NCBI GenBank assembly: GCA_003049485.1
Contig: PYST01000373.1
Location: 1 to 35,698, forward strand
Origin: Ophioceras dolichostomum
Taxonomy: Eukaryota > Ascomycota > Sordariomycetes > Magnaporthales > Ophioceraceae
Length of the DNA stretch: 35,698 nt
Reading direction: 5' to 3'
Under the pieces are notes generated by a model. It had not been told where the DNA came from, ran no database searches, and saw only the letters and a program-made list of their open reading frames with translations. Shown here piece by piece: positions 1-10,900 of the stretch. Positions within the stretch are counted from its first letter, which is position 1, and each line of letters starts with the position of its first letter. The position numbers and the translations under genes are program-made.

Positions 1-630
1 CCCCCAAACAGACCAGCGAGAATCCCGACGTCCACGTCGGCGTCGATCTCGATGCCGAGGATGCTGAGGTATGCGTCGATATCCACCCTGGCGAGACCCA
101 GCAAGTTGATGTCGATGTCGATCAGGGGAAGGGAGCAGTACGGCGCCGCAGGGATAGACGGCCTGTTGGGCGTCGTTGGCGGCGGGCTACCGGACGGAAG
201 CGCGGGGTTGCTGCTGCGGCTGGGGCTTGGGCCGGCGCTGCTGCTCGGGCTTGGGGCACTGGGAGAGCTTTGGCCTAAGGCCGGGGAAGTGCTGGGGGTG
301 ACGGTTGTGATGCAGGTTGTGGATGTGGTGAGTGTAAAGGTTGAGGTGCATGCGTGCTGAAGACATCGACGTCAATGTCAGTGGGCTTCAACGGAATGGC
401 CTTTGAGAACGGCTGCGCTAGGGGACACTGACGCATGGGGCCGCCGTCGCGGTCGGCGATGTTGGGGTCACGCATATGTTATGGGGCTCTACGTGGACGA
501 TGTGCGGCTGGTGGAAGTCGATCTTGATGGATGGGCAGACCCTGAGGATCGCCTGCAGATCGATGAGACACCCTTGAGCGCCCGCCAGGAAGCTGACGTC
601 AAGGTTCGCTACTACGCCAGCGAGCGCCAT
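1..630 (-). CDS. Unrecognised Ser/Thr/Pro-linker protein with Ile/Leu/Asp-rich blocks (5' part, runs off the window)
   Basis: I read two exons on the minus strand. Exon 1 is 630-433 (66 codons) and opens at an ATG in a CACCATGGCG context. The intron is 432-357 (76 nt), with donor GTCAGT, a CTGAC branch point about 20 nt before the acceptor, and acceptor CTTCAG. Exon 2 is 356-1 and continues beyond the window in phase, giving at least 184 residues. Residues about 5-32 form a hydrophobic block (VVANLDVSFLAGAQGCLIDL). Residues 54-140 are a Thr/Ser/Pro-rich linker of the kind that is often O-glycosylated. Residues 141-184 return to an Ile/Leu/Asp pattern (LIDIDINLLGLARVDIDAYL, then IEIDADVDVGILAGLFG). 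No classical signal peptide is obvious, although the first 16 residues are apolar. I do not recognise the family; a cell-wall or secreted protein is an inference from the linker only. An upstream exon carrying a signal peptide cannot be excluded. Confidence 0.6.
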
Positions 631-1446
631 GGTGTTTGAACGATGAGAAAACTTGGGAGAACAAGGGGTGCGGCTCTGAGTATGGCGATGGTGAGAATAT
701 TCTGGACTCAGACTAGATTGCGAATGAATGATGTAGGAGCTGATGCTGGTGCTGATGCTGGCCACGAGAAGGTAGATGCCACTGGCGTACTTCTTTCGTA
801 TATCCTCCACTGCCCGCCGAATCCCTACTGTGAGCTATCCGATGAGAGAAGGGACATTAAAATGCAAGATATTATGAATCGATAGTGCACACATTCCACG
901 AAGCTTAACTCCTCCCCTTTGCCTAACCGACCCCCTTAGGCCGAACAGCCAATGCGCAAACAAGAGCAGGGGAACAATTGCCCTCCAAATATGTGCTCTC
1001 ACAGTAACATAAGGAAAGGCACCTACATCAAACAAATACTAAGCGACCATTACAACACTTGCCAGACACCCCTTTACCCCTGGACTGAGGGAGGAGAGGC
1101 CGTCGGAACGCTAAGGCAATGTCTCACTTGGATCTATGGCAGTATTGATGGACCAAGACAGAGTGGACCGTTAGATCTGATAGAACACCAAAAACACCAG
1201 GAAGGCGGAAGTTTAAAGTCGCTTACATCTTGGCAAATTCTGCATCACTAGTTGGGATAGAAGGAAAGGGGAGGAAGCTAAAGAGCCTGGGCCTCCTGAC
1301 AGGCCGGCATCATCAAACACCGAAACCCCTGAACCGCATCAAATATTGACCGCACAGGCACATAATGGAGATAGGCCATCCCTCCTCATATCGATACCTA
1401 TCCAATTCGCCCGCCCGACTCATACATCCACGATTTTCTCCCTCCT
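631..1446. other. Intergenic spacer between two minus-strand genes
   Basis: This stretch should hold the pyrimidine-rich 5' leader and promoter of the gene starting at 630 and the 3' end of the permease gene ending at 1447. On the minus strand the 100 bases before the ATG at 630 are rich in C and T (for example TTCTCACCATCGCC), as in fungal leaders. I see no convincing coding sequence, RNA gene or repeat. Confidence 0.6.
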
Positions 1447-3180
1447 TCAAGCAATCCAGAACCAAATTCTCTCCAGCCAATTCCTCGGCTTGACAACCGG
1501 CCACGTCGGCTCCAGCCTATCGATCTCCGCCTTCCCCGACCAGATATCCATATCCTCCAACCTGACGAACTTGGTCTTCATCACGATCTTGTACCCCAGA
1601 AACAGCCCCAAAAAGATAGGGATGTCGATGTACGGAGGGATGAAGGTCTTCGCGCTAAACTTCCCCGGGAAGAAACAGTCGAACCCATTAAACAGCGCGA
1701 CGACAAGACAGAAGCAAATAGCGAAATACGCCAGGAACGGCTGCAAGGGCGCCTTGAAGGGAAGCGTCTTCCTATCCACCCCGTTCTTGCGCAGCGCGTA
1801 GTAGAAGCGCAAATAGGTAAAACACACAGCCGCCCAGACAACCAGCGTCGACACGGCGCTCAGGTTGCTGATCCAGAAGAACACCTCGGCAGACGAATTG
1901 CCGACGTTCAGGTAGGCAAGACAGCTCAGCGCCGTCGTAGCCGCGACGCACGCATACGGCACGCCAAAGCGCTCAAACCTCAGGAATCGAGGCGCCTTCC
2001 CGTCCAGCGCGGCCGAGTACAGCACGCGCGTCGACGCGTAGAAGAACGAGTTCCCCGCTGACCACGCGCTGCTGAGCACGACGCCGTTGATGATTCCCGG
2101 CAGGACCTTGATGCCCGCGTTGTCGATGGCGATCACGAAGGGGGACTGTCCCGCGCCGGGTGCTCCCTCGTCGATGGCGTTCAGGAGTTTCGGATCCCTC
2201 GAAGACGTGCACAGCCCGACCAGGAAGATGGCCAGGACGTAGAAGATGGCGATCCGCCAGAACACCCTGCGCACGGCCTTCGGGATGTTGCGGCGCGGGT
2301 TCTCCGTCTCGCCCGACGCGACCACCACCATCTCGCTCCCGCCGTAGCTGAAGGTCGCCTGGATGAACACCTTCCAGAACGCGAGGAACCTGCCCAGCGC
2401 GCCGCCGACGAGGTAGGTGTTCATCGGGCCCGGGTCCGCCCAGTACCTGAACCCGATGGCGTCTCCGCTGGGGCTCGCGCCCACCGTGATGAGGAACATG
2501 AGGATGATGAGCCCCACGATGGTCGTCAGCTTGATCGCGCCGAACACAAACTCGGCCTCCCCGTAGATACGCACCGGGAAGCAGTTGATAACAACCATCG
2601 GCACGAAGAAAATAGTGATCAGCGCAGCCTGCGGCACACTATGCGTCCAATAATCCAGCACCACGCACGAAACTGTCACCTCGATCGGCACGCCAATAGC
2701 GAACTGGTACCAGTAGTTCCAGCCCAGCGTGAACCCCAACGCCGGGTCGACGTACCGCGCCGCGAAGACGGGGACCGCGCCCGGGATCGGCAGCCAGGCG
2801 GCCATCTCGCCCAACGAGTTGATCACGCAGTACAGGTTGAATCCCGTGACGGTGTAGGCGACGAACGCGGACAGGGGGCCCGCCAGCGACAGCGCCTGGC
2901 CGGAGCCCACGAAGAGGCCCGTGCCGATCGCGCCGGACAGGGCGAGGAACTGCACGTGCCGAGACTTGAGGCGGCGGTCGAGCGTGCCGATGTGGCGGAG
3001 CTCGTCGTCCGAAAAGGGCTTCAGAGGGGGGTCGTCGGGCCCGCCGCCGCCGCCGCCGCGGGACTCGACGGGGAGGATGCCACCACCATCGCCATCGCTA
3101 TCTTCAGGGCGCTTTTTGGTGGAAGAAGGATCATGGAGCTGGCGCTCGACGTCGAGATCACGCTCCTTTTCTTCTGCCAT
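1447..3180 (-). CDS. Amino acid permease (APC superfamily, fungal YAT type)
   Basis: This intronless gene encodes a 577-residue plasma-membrane transporter expected to import amino acids by proton symport. The start at 3180 has a good context (CGTCATGGC). After an acidic and Gly-rich cytosolic N-terminus (1-62) comes the family entry motif: GTLDRRLKSRHVQFLALSGA (residues 65-84) runs into GTGLFVGSG (86-94) in TM1. Hydrophobic segments compatible with 12 helices follow. The family signature GGSEMVVVASGETENPRRNI (280-299) is clear in the TM6 loop region, and the SAWSAGNSFFYASTRVLYSA segment matches the conserved TM8 region. The C-terminus is short (LERIWFWIA) and ends at 1447. Length and order of motifs fit fungal permeases related to Gap1, Dip5 and the proline permeases. 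Substrate specificity cannot be read from sequence alone. Neighbours on the same strand are separated by 0.8 and 1.7 kb, so it is its own transcription unit. No frameshift or truncation is visible. Confidence 0.95.
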   Translation of the reverse strand: MAEEKERDLDVERQLHDPSSTKKRPEDSDGDGGGILPVESRGGGGGGPDDPPLKPFSDDELRHIGTLDRRLKSRHVQFLALSGAIGTGLFVGSGQALSLAGPLSAFVAYTVTGFNLYCVINSLGEMAAWLPIPGAVPVFAARYVDPALGFTLGWNYWYQFAIGVPIEVTVSCVVLDYWTHSVPQAALITIFFVPMVVINCFPVRIYGEAEFVFGAIKLTTIVGLIILMFLITVGASPSGDAIGFRYWADPGPMNTYLVGGALGRFLAFWKVFIQATFSYGGSEMVVVASGETENPRRNIPKAVRRVFWRIAIFYVLAIFLVGLCTSSRDPKLLNAIDEGAPGAGQSPFVIAIDNAGIKVLPGIINGVVLSSAWSAGNSFFYASTRVLYSAALDGKAPRFLRFERFGVPYACVAATTALSCLAYLNVGNSSAEVFFWISNLSAVSTLVVWAAVCFTYLRFYYALRKNGVDRKTLPFKAPLQPFLAYFAICFCLVVALFNGFDCFFPGKFSAKTFIPPYIDIPIFLGLFLGYKIVMKTKFVRLEDMDIWSGKAEIDRLEPTWPVVKPRNWLERIWFWIA

Positions 3181-3924
3181 GACGACTTGTAGGACAGCTC
3201 GCGAGAAAAGTCGCGGGGTTTTCTCTAGAATTTTACGCCGACTGACGTGTTGTCAACCTAGGAGGAAGCAGTCCCTCGTCGACGATGTCCGTCCTATAGG
3301 GATGAGCGACGAAGGACTTTAGGTACCACGTAGGTACACAAGAGATCCAGCCACGACGCCCTTGACAGACAAGCCGTATCTCGTAAACATCAATTTACAA
3401 CTGCAAATCCAATTACATCGCGAATCGTTCAGGATGTTCCTCACCGGCAAAAGTCTGCCCCTTTTCCGAGAGATAGACGGTGTTCTCGACCAGTCTGTGC
3501 CTCCCCAACTCTGAGAACCCTTCCCCGCTCACACGACCCCGGGCCGACAACGCCTTGGCTCCTCGAGATACTGCAGTGTCATATCTCTCCATTCGGTCTA
3601 TCTTGCGGCGATCATCAGATTGTCTGGTTGACGAGCGACAGCATGACGCTAAATTGGAGACGCGGTCGCATCTGCCCATTCAGGAAGGCGGTTTAGGCAC
3701 GCCGTGGCGTTCTTCCTGCACGATCGGCAAAAATCACCGACAGTCTGCCGGCCGATAGTACCATCTTGTGGGGTACAAACAAACAGAGGGGGGAAGAGGA
3801 AGAGAAAGGAATCTCCCGGATTGACCTGGCTGGAGCAACGTAGCATGGAAGGACCGTGGGCTGCGGGGTACCTCTGTAGTCCAGAAGCTTTGGTCTAAGA
3901 TCAAGGAAACGCAGCAGCCATAGC

Positions 3925-3949
3925 ATCGTGCATGAGCTTGATGCACGAT
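3925..3949. promoter_or_regulatory. Perfect 9-bp inverted repeat upstream of the permease
   Basis: ATCGTGCAT at 3925-3933 is mirrored by ATGCACGAT at 3941-3949 around a 7-nt spacer, about 750 bp upstream of the permease start. It could be a dimeric transcription factor site or a hairpin. The function is not known to me. Confidence 0.35.
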
Positions 3950-4022
3950 AGGGAGCTTGAGAGCATGATCACGGCCCGATCTCTGCCGGCTGCCTCGCTC
4001 GTACTTATCACATGTAAGCCAT

Positions 4023-4028
4023 CACGTG
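4023..4028. promoter_or_regulatory. CACGTG (E-box) in the permease upstream region
   Basis: The palindrome CACGTG lies about 840 bp upstream of the permease ATG, with TTATCACATG a few bases before it. bHLH regulators bind CACGTG in fungi. A single hexamer is weak evidence. Confidence 0.25.
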
Positions 4029-4894
4029 TGAAAATCTGAGAAATGCAGCTATGTGTTCAAACAGGGTTCAAATACTGTATATCGACTCCAGAATGCACAG
4101 AATGGAAGGTCGCTATCTGAATGGACTAGCTCTTCTCTAGCTAGTAATTAACATGCAGAAACAAGACGAAAGATCCGAAACGAAAGGTGGAAGAAAACAT
4201 CGCGGCATCAGGGAAGCCAGACCACCGAATGAATATTACCCAGCCCCACGACAAAGTCGTCCCAAATAGACATGAATAGACAGGATTGGTGATCTCGGTA
4301 CCAACCCAGAGAGGCAAAGGGGAAGGGAAATAGGGAGGTAAGAGCGAAGGATGAGAAGGGCAAAGGTCCTAAAAGGAGGGCAGAGGGAAATAGCAGAAGC
4401 GGGCGACGATGTAGGTTGATGGTAGATAGGGAGTAGAAGCCCAAGAATCTGGAGAGGAAAAAAAACACCCCAAAAAAGTGGGAGAGTAAACGACAGAAGT
4501 GAAACCAAAAAATGTCCAACATCAAAGAAATGGTCTAAGGAACCATTCTATCCCCGACTCTAGACATGGGACAGTCGGACCCAAGGACAACCACAGCAAC
4601 ACTCTATCCCCCTGCTCCAATCAGAACGCATCATCAACTCGACCAAAACAGATGCGGAGCATCGGGTACATCGACCTCGACGTCGTCGTCGCCAGCCCCC
4701 TCAACCTCGCCGTCGCCCTCGGCCATCTCCTCATCCTCTTTCTCATCATCATGAGCCCCATCACCACCACTACTCCCTTTCCCTTTCCCTTTCCCTCCTT
4801 TCCACTTCCCTTTCTCATGCCCCTGCCCCTGCCCCGGACCAAGCCCGCCCCCAGGGCCGCCTCCGCCGCCGCCGCCGAGCCCCAGGTTCGCAGC

Positions 4895-7800
4895 CTAATT
4901 GACCCTGGCAGCCGGCTTCATGCCCCGTCGGCCAAGCAGCGTCGCCCCTTCGATGTTAAGCTCGAACGCGCCCTTCTGCTTGTGCCTGTCCCTGACCTGC
5001 TGGCGCGCCGCCGCCGTCACGGCCGCCGAGTGCTGCCCGTACCCTCTTTGCTGCGGCTGGGCTGATGCTGCTGCTGCCGCTGCCGCTGCCGCCGCCGCCT
5101 CGGTAACGGCCGTCGGCGCGCCCTTCGTGCTCTCGCGCTCACGGCCCCGGCGCTGTTCAGCAGGAGCAGCTCCTCCGATGTTCGTGTCGCGCATGCTCTC
5201 CTCCAGCTGTTGTGTCCCCGCCGCACCTGCGCCTGCTGCACCGGCAGCAGCCCCGTGCACGTACTGTTGCTCATCCCCGGCGGCGCTAGCGTCGGGCATG
5301 CTGTCGTCCTCGTCGGACTCCTCGTTGAGATTATTAAGCACATTCGGCGCGCCGCCTGCCCCCTTCGCGCCGAGCTTGCTGCGGCGCTTGCCCTCTTCCT
5401 CCTGGCGGTGCACGGCGTAGCCGACGTCGAACACCTCGCGCAGGTTGACGGCTCCCGGGGAGCGGAAGTCGTAGCGGCGGTCGCCCTCGGCGATCTTGGA
5501 CGCGTCGAACGCCCGGAGAACGCCGTCCGAGACTATCCTCTTGTCCTCGCGCGGCGTCGGGCCCGAGGCACGGATCCACGGGTGGCTAAGGAACTCCTTG
5601 ATCGTGTACCGCTTCTCCGGGTCGACGGTGAGGAGGTGGCCGATCAGGTCCTGCGCGGACTTCGAGATGTCGTCCCACCAGGGGGACAGGAACGTGTATT
5701 GGCCCTTAGCCACCTTCTCCGTGAGGACCTCGATGCTCTCGTCATAGAAAGGTGGGAAGCCACACAAGAGCGTGTAAAGCACACAGCCGAGGGCCCACAT
5801 GTCGACAGATTTCGAGTAGCGCTCGTCCTTGACGATTTCAGGGGCCGTGTAGCCGACCGTACCGCATGGTGTCATGGTCTGATTGTCCCACACAATCTTC
5901 GACAGACCGAAGTCCGCGATCTTGATCCGGCCGATCCCGCCCGCGCCGACGCCCTTCACGAACTCGCCCTCGTCGACCTTGTCCTCATCGCCGGGCTGCT
6001 TTGGCTTGGGATGTTTTGAAGGGATCTGCGGCACCGGAATGAAGAGGATATTTTCGGGCTTAATGTCTCTGTATGTTCCACATGGTCGTCAGCGGGCTGT
6101 TGTTATTATCGTTGATGCGTTTGTTTGATGATGTCTCTCAGGGGTTGTTGTGCATGACGTCAGGGGTGATTGCGGACGGCTCAGTGAGGGAGGCGGGGTG
6201 AAGCGAGTGATGAAGTCATCAGCCCGACCCCTCCACCATCACAAGTCATGTCCCTTCGACGAAGGACGTAGGACGAGAGAAATGACGTGAATGATGATGG
6301 GAAGATGGATGAAAATTTTCCCATGTGATAGGGGGTGGAAGACGTACCTGTGCACGACCCCCTTCTCCTCGTGCAAATATTCCAGTGCTTTCGCAACCTG
6401 TAGGATGACATGCCGTGAGAGCTCCTCGCTGAAATAGGTGAGCCGCACGATCTGGTGGAATAGCTCGCCACCGGGTGCGAGTTCAAGAATGATGTAGTAA
6501 TACTGCTTCGATTCTGCGAAGTCGATGAGCTTGATGATGTTCGGATGTTCAAGCTGCCGCATGATCTGGACTTCTTTGAGGATGTTTGCACGCTACAACA
6601 CCACACCAGTAAAAATGATGTTAGTGGACACAAATGCTCTGGGGGACACAAATGGGGGGTCGGCAAGTCGCTTCCTCCCACACACTTGATGTGTGGAAGC
6701 AGCCGCGCCCAGTGTGTCTATCTCTCTATCTGCCAGATGGTTGTGTAGAAAAAAGATTGCCAATGACAAGACAGCGATAGTGAGCTAAAACGGACGTGCT
6801 GTGGGTAGGTGCTGGAAGATAAGACGCTGCCAACTAGACAAAAGAGAAAAGAGAAATTTCTCGCACCTCTGCGGCCTTCGGAGCCTTAGGTTTAAAATCC
6901 GGATGAAGGTGTTTGTTTCCCTATTTTCACAACATCCCGGCTGTTGGTAAGGGGAATGTCTCTTTTTCTCATGACGAAAGGCAACCATCGGGAGGGACGG
7001 TAGGAAAGTGGACGGGCAGAGAATGGGGGAAGGGGGGAATGGGTGGAGGAAGTGAGAGTAGATGAGAGGGGAGCGCAGGAGTTCCCAAGCCAAGATATAG
7101 AGTAGAGAAGATTGGCCGGGTAGCGATAGGGAGACGCGCCCGGCCGAGTATCTGGATAGCCACGTGGACCAAAGCAACTTACCTGCATACTGTTCATCTC
7201 GTATTTGCGGACGACCTTGATGGCAACCTGGCCGGCGTCGCCCGTGAGGTCCCTAGCGCGATAAACGTTGCTGAAGGCGCCGTCGCCCATCTTCTCCACG
7301 AGCTCCCACCTCTCCAGGCCTGGGTATTTTGGGAACTTGGACTTCCGCTCATTCTCCTCGGCTACCAGCTTAGCCAAGTTGGACTCGTCTATCCGCTTGC
7401 CCTTAGACTTTGGGATGCCATACTGCACAGCTTGTGCGGCCTCGGCATGGTGGGCGGCGACGTGGGTGGCTTGGGCTGCGCGATTCGCGCCGTCTTGCCC
7501 TGGCTGAACCGAGTACGCGTCTGGTAGAGCGCGGCCGGCAGTGGGACTGCCGCCTTGAACGGCCGGTTCGGAAGCTTGGCCCATGTTCTTGTAGCCGGCG
7601 GCGGCGGAATGCGGGGGTGACGAGCTCTCGGTCCTCTGGTTGGGCTCATCGAGGTTTGCTACCCTCGCTTGCTTCCCTGGTGGATTCGCAATCTTCGGTT
7701 AGTTTTCGGTCAGATAGGTTGGTCGATTGGCAGAGAGGCGAAGTTCTGGGGGGAAACCTAAGCTGCGGTCACACAGAGGTCGCCGGGCTAGGTGCGTGTT

Positions 7801-7926
7801 TGGCGCTACTAAGAAGAGAAGGGGGAGGGAGAGGAGGGGAAGGGGAACGTGAAAAGAAGGCTAGGAATCCCAGAGCAACAACACACCATGACGAATAAAG
7901 TTCTTCAGCTGTTGGATTGTCGACAT
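4895..7926 (-). CDS. srk1: Srk1/Rck2-type MAPK-activated Ser/Thr protein kinase (CAMK group)
   Basis: Four exons on the minus strand: 7926-7887, 7676-7183, 6592-6348 and 6068-4895. They join in phase to 650 residues. Introns are 210, 590 and 279 nt, and donors include GTAAGT and GTACGT. Exon 1 encodes MSTIQQLKNFIRHG and splices to KQARVANLDEP, an N-terminus I associate with fungal Srk1/Rck2 homologues. The kinase domain (about 137-427) shows the Gly-rich loop GDGAFSNV (144-151), the AIK lysine K167, the alpha-C glutamate about E185, HRDIKPEN (259-266), DFG (312-314) and APE (335-337). About 40 residues separate the catalytic loop from DFG; related kinases also carry an insert here. The C-terminus has Ala/Gln-rich stretches and ends with FELNIEGATLLGRRGMKPAA. 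By family knowledge it acts downstream of the Hog1/Sty1 p38-type MAPK in stress responses and translation control. The reading frame continues open after the TAG stop (see findings). Confidence 0.93.
6155..6162. promoter_or_regulatory. CRE palindrome TGACGTCA inside kinase intron 3
   Basis: This is a perfect ATF/CREB-type bZIP site. It lies in the third intron (6069-6347). A function there is unproven. Confidence 0.2.
6593..7182 (-). other. Unusually long intron 2 of the kinase gene
   Basis: The donor GTAAGT follows the codons for MNSMQ, and the acceptor TTGTAG precedes the codons for RANILKEV. At 590 nt it is far longer than the other introns in the window. The exon 2 frame stays open for roughly 97 codons into the intron before the first stop, so retention would yield an N-terminal fragment lacking the catalytic loop. 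Confidence 0.85.
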
Positions 7927-10900
7927 GGCGGTGGGAACGAGAGACAGTGCGTCGGGTCGCGGCGGCAGTGATGATGTAAACGATCAGAAGGAAACTGGGC
8001 GGGAGCGTTCTGCTCGACCCAGTCGCTCCTGCTCCTGCTTGGCCCGTCGTCGAAGGCAGGCAGCAGTCACTCCCTCGTGGTTGCAGTTGCAGTCGCAGTT
8101 TGCAATGGCAGTCCTGCGCAACCAAACACCCGACAGACCCGGCCAGCCTCCTTTCCTTTCGTATTCCTAGGTGGGCTGGCTTTCTTCGCGGAGGCTGTAT
8201 TCGGGCAAGAGCGGGTCGCGTGTATCGGGTAATCAGAGCGGTGTATATGTAGATTTGCGTACAGTGGGCTGGTGCAAGGCTGCAACACGCTGCGCTTCTT
8301 TCGAAGTCGGAGAGGGGGATCGAGAAGGGGTTTTGGCGTCTGACAAATTGTGCGGACGGGTAGGAGAGCGAAGTAGGGGAGGACCTAAGGGGTCGTGTTT
8401 GGCGGGATCGGACGAGAAATACGCTTTATGATGCTTCGCTCCACCGCGGACGTATCACGAGGTCGGACGGAAAAGAGGATGGGTGAGAAAACAAGGCTGG
8501 GCCGATGGCGAAGGTTTTATGGCGGCTCTCCGTCCATTTGTCTGTCAGCTCGAGCTCCTCCCGTGACAGCACGGGTGGGTTGCCGTGAACCGGACTGCAC
8601 AACCAGGTAAATGTTGAAATCTGAAAGGACGACAGAAAAAAAGACTCACAAACTGTCCTGCGCCTCGTGGGAAGACGAAAAAACTCGACGCTGTGCCGCC
8701 AAACAGGTGGGACCCGAGAAGAAGCCAGATGGTGGAGGATTCGCGTGCTGTGTTTTTGCAACTCTTGACGATGTCGATGGATTGAAGAGAAGGCAGGTGG
8801 TGATTCTCTCTCTGCCGCTCTAGCAAGGCTTGCAGCGTCCGTACTGCCGGCTACTTCGCGCTAAAAGCCGACCCGAAAGTTTGCTCGTGTGCTTGGATCG
8901 AGGGAAGCGGCTTGGTCATCGTGCTGCCATGTTTTTCTTGGAGAACGAGTCGAAAGTCATGGTTTTTCGGCTGGGCAAGCTGCGGGCTGTTGCAGTTGGG
9001 GTTCGGCGGCCGCCGTATTGGCGAAAAGATGAGACCCAGGGCCGTGGAATGACGTAGTCACAGGCGTCATCCTGGCCCAAGCAGCACGCAGCGACAAAGC
9101 GGGCCACTGGCAGCGTGGCAGTCAAGCACGCACCAGACACATCAGGCACGAGTTCATTATTTTTTTTTCTCATCCCTGACCTCGCTGGCACTTCATCATC
9201 TCAGGGAGTTGCTTCTCGCTATATTTGAAGAATGTACCTCGTCTCGATGACTTGGTCAAACCCATCTGATTGATACTTGAAGCCAATCATTGCAAAGTCC
9301 ACCACTCATTGCTCGCCTCCAGCACAAATATTCCATTGATCAGCCCCCCAGGAGCGGAACACAGCCATGGACTACGCGCTTGCCAGGGCTGAATTGGCGA
9401 CACCATATCCGACACAACCAGACGGGACCAAAGGGCGATGGTGATGGCGGGACCCCACACGCATCCCTCCTAATCCATCAAGGTGAGCGGGGACTCGGTG
9501 GGACACCCGCCGCCTCATAGCGATCTCGCAACCTGGCAATTTCTAGTCCATGGTCGCACACGCTACCAACCAAGGCTCGCCAAGTTGTCTATACTGTCCC
9601 ACCCACCCATCAGGTGCTTCGAACCTGGTTCGACGCTCCATAATTGCAGCTAACATCAATCCCTGGAACGGCGACTACAGACCCTGATTGATGAGTCGCG
9701 CTGCTGGTGTATCTCTCATGTTTCATTTGTCAGCTATCCCGCGTGTGACCCTTTCGTGGAGAAGACCTCGGGCGGCGATGGTCTGGGCCTTGGCCGCCAG
9801 GCGCCTCGTTGGCTGAGGAGAGCAGGGGAGAGGGGCTCACAGAAAGTCCAGTCCGTTCAGGGCTGTGCGGTGGTTGGCTGCTAGAGTCGGACGGGTCGTT
9901 CTCTTACAGCCACAAATTACGATCGCCTGGCAAAAGAGCCTAGCTGAGACCTCTGAGACTTCCGTCGACGACTTGACATTATCCTGAGTGCCGTCGACGT
10001 GAGAGCAAAAAGTGCTTTGGGGGTCTAGTCCTGGTGCACGATCGGCTACCGCATTCGCTGGGGCCTTGCAGAAGTGCAGATCAGGGCCTGGAGTTCATTC
10101 CGCCTCCCCGACCTGTGATCCATGCCACTGACGTCATGTCCCATGTCCCCCCACTCAAGCCACCGCATGCGGCTCCATGTTCGAAATTGAGCGCTGAGGA
10201 GCACGGCACCTTTCAGCCTCGACAACGAGAAATGCAATTGATGCAATGACTCTGGCCAGCAGCCAGTCGTGCCAGTCAGTCAATCAATCAGACAGTCCCC
10301 TTAGCCGTCACCCGACATCAGTGGCCTGGTTCCCGAGCCCTTTTTTGTGCTTGTTTACTGCGCCCCGCTGCGATCTTTTTTCGGCTTGCTTTCGGGTCAC
10401 CGACAATGGATCAAAGGTTCGGGGCGTCAGCGACCCAAATCACGGCCACTTTGAGCTACCAACGACCAACAGACCGGCCTGAAACGAGCCTTACCGGTGA
10501 CCACCGCGATCTTTGGATGCCCCCAAAACAAAAGATCGTCGCTCGACGCCGGCGGCCCGGAGAGCGGGGCATCATGAGCGGGGCCGATCGCAGTCGGACC
10601 GGAACCCGCACCCGACCCCGTCACTGTGGCCAGGGCTTCTCTCACCGAGAGCTTGGCCTGCGAAACATCTCTCCCTTCTCGAACTTAGCCCCCTCTGAGA
10701 CGGGGTCAACAGTGCATCCCCAGCCCAGCCCCCGACTGCTCTCGTTTTTCTCGATCCCAACCCCAGACACCAGGTAGGAGACACCAGGTTGGAGACACAT
10801 CATGGACAGTGATCCACCTTTCAAGGTCCTAATGGCTCTGTCCTACCGTGCCCTCGACATTTGTTAGACGCATAGGGACTACGGAGCGTGCAGGATGGAA

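Larger units (their letters stand above)
3181..4633. other. Promoter of the permease and 3' region of the kinase gene
   Basis: This 1.45 kb spacer separates two minus-strand genes. The half near 3181 should contain the permease leader and promoter. It includes a perfect 9-bp dyad at 3925-3949, a CACGTG at 4023-4028 and a TTATCA GATA-type site just before it. The part from about 4140 to 4630 is A/G-rich on the plus strand and probably belongs to the kinase 3' end. No supportable gene is seen. Confidence 0.5.

Noticed and set aside
2641..3192. 183-codon plus-strand open frame opposite the permease
   Set aside because: It mirrors the conserved permease N-terminal half and is Arg/Gln/Asp-rich, typical of an antisense shadow.
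5210..6019. 269-codon plus-strand open frame opposite the kinase
   Set aside because: It lies antisense to conserved kinase exon 4; GC-rich third positions on the coding strand commonly open such mirror frames. No family resemblance.
7769..8125. Possible upstream open frame overlapping the kinase start
   Set aside because: The frame begins at TTG, not ATG, and would run into intron 1, so it is not a credible uORF.
9601..9650. GGTTCGA words suggesting a tRNA T-arm
   Set aside because: The flanking bases do not form a T stem, and no anticodon or D arm could be laid out.
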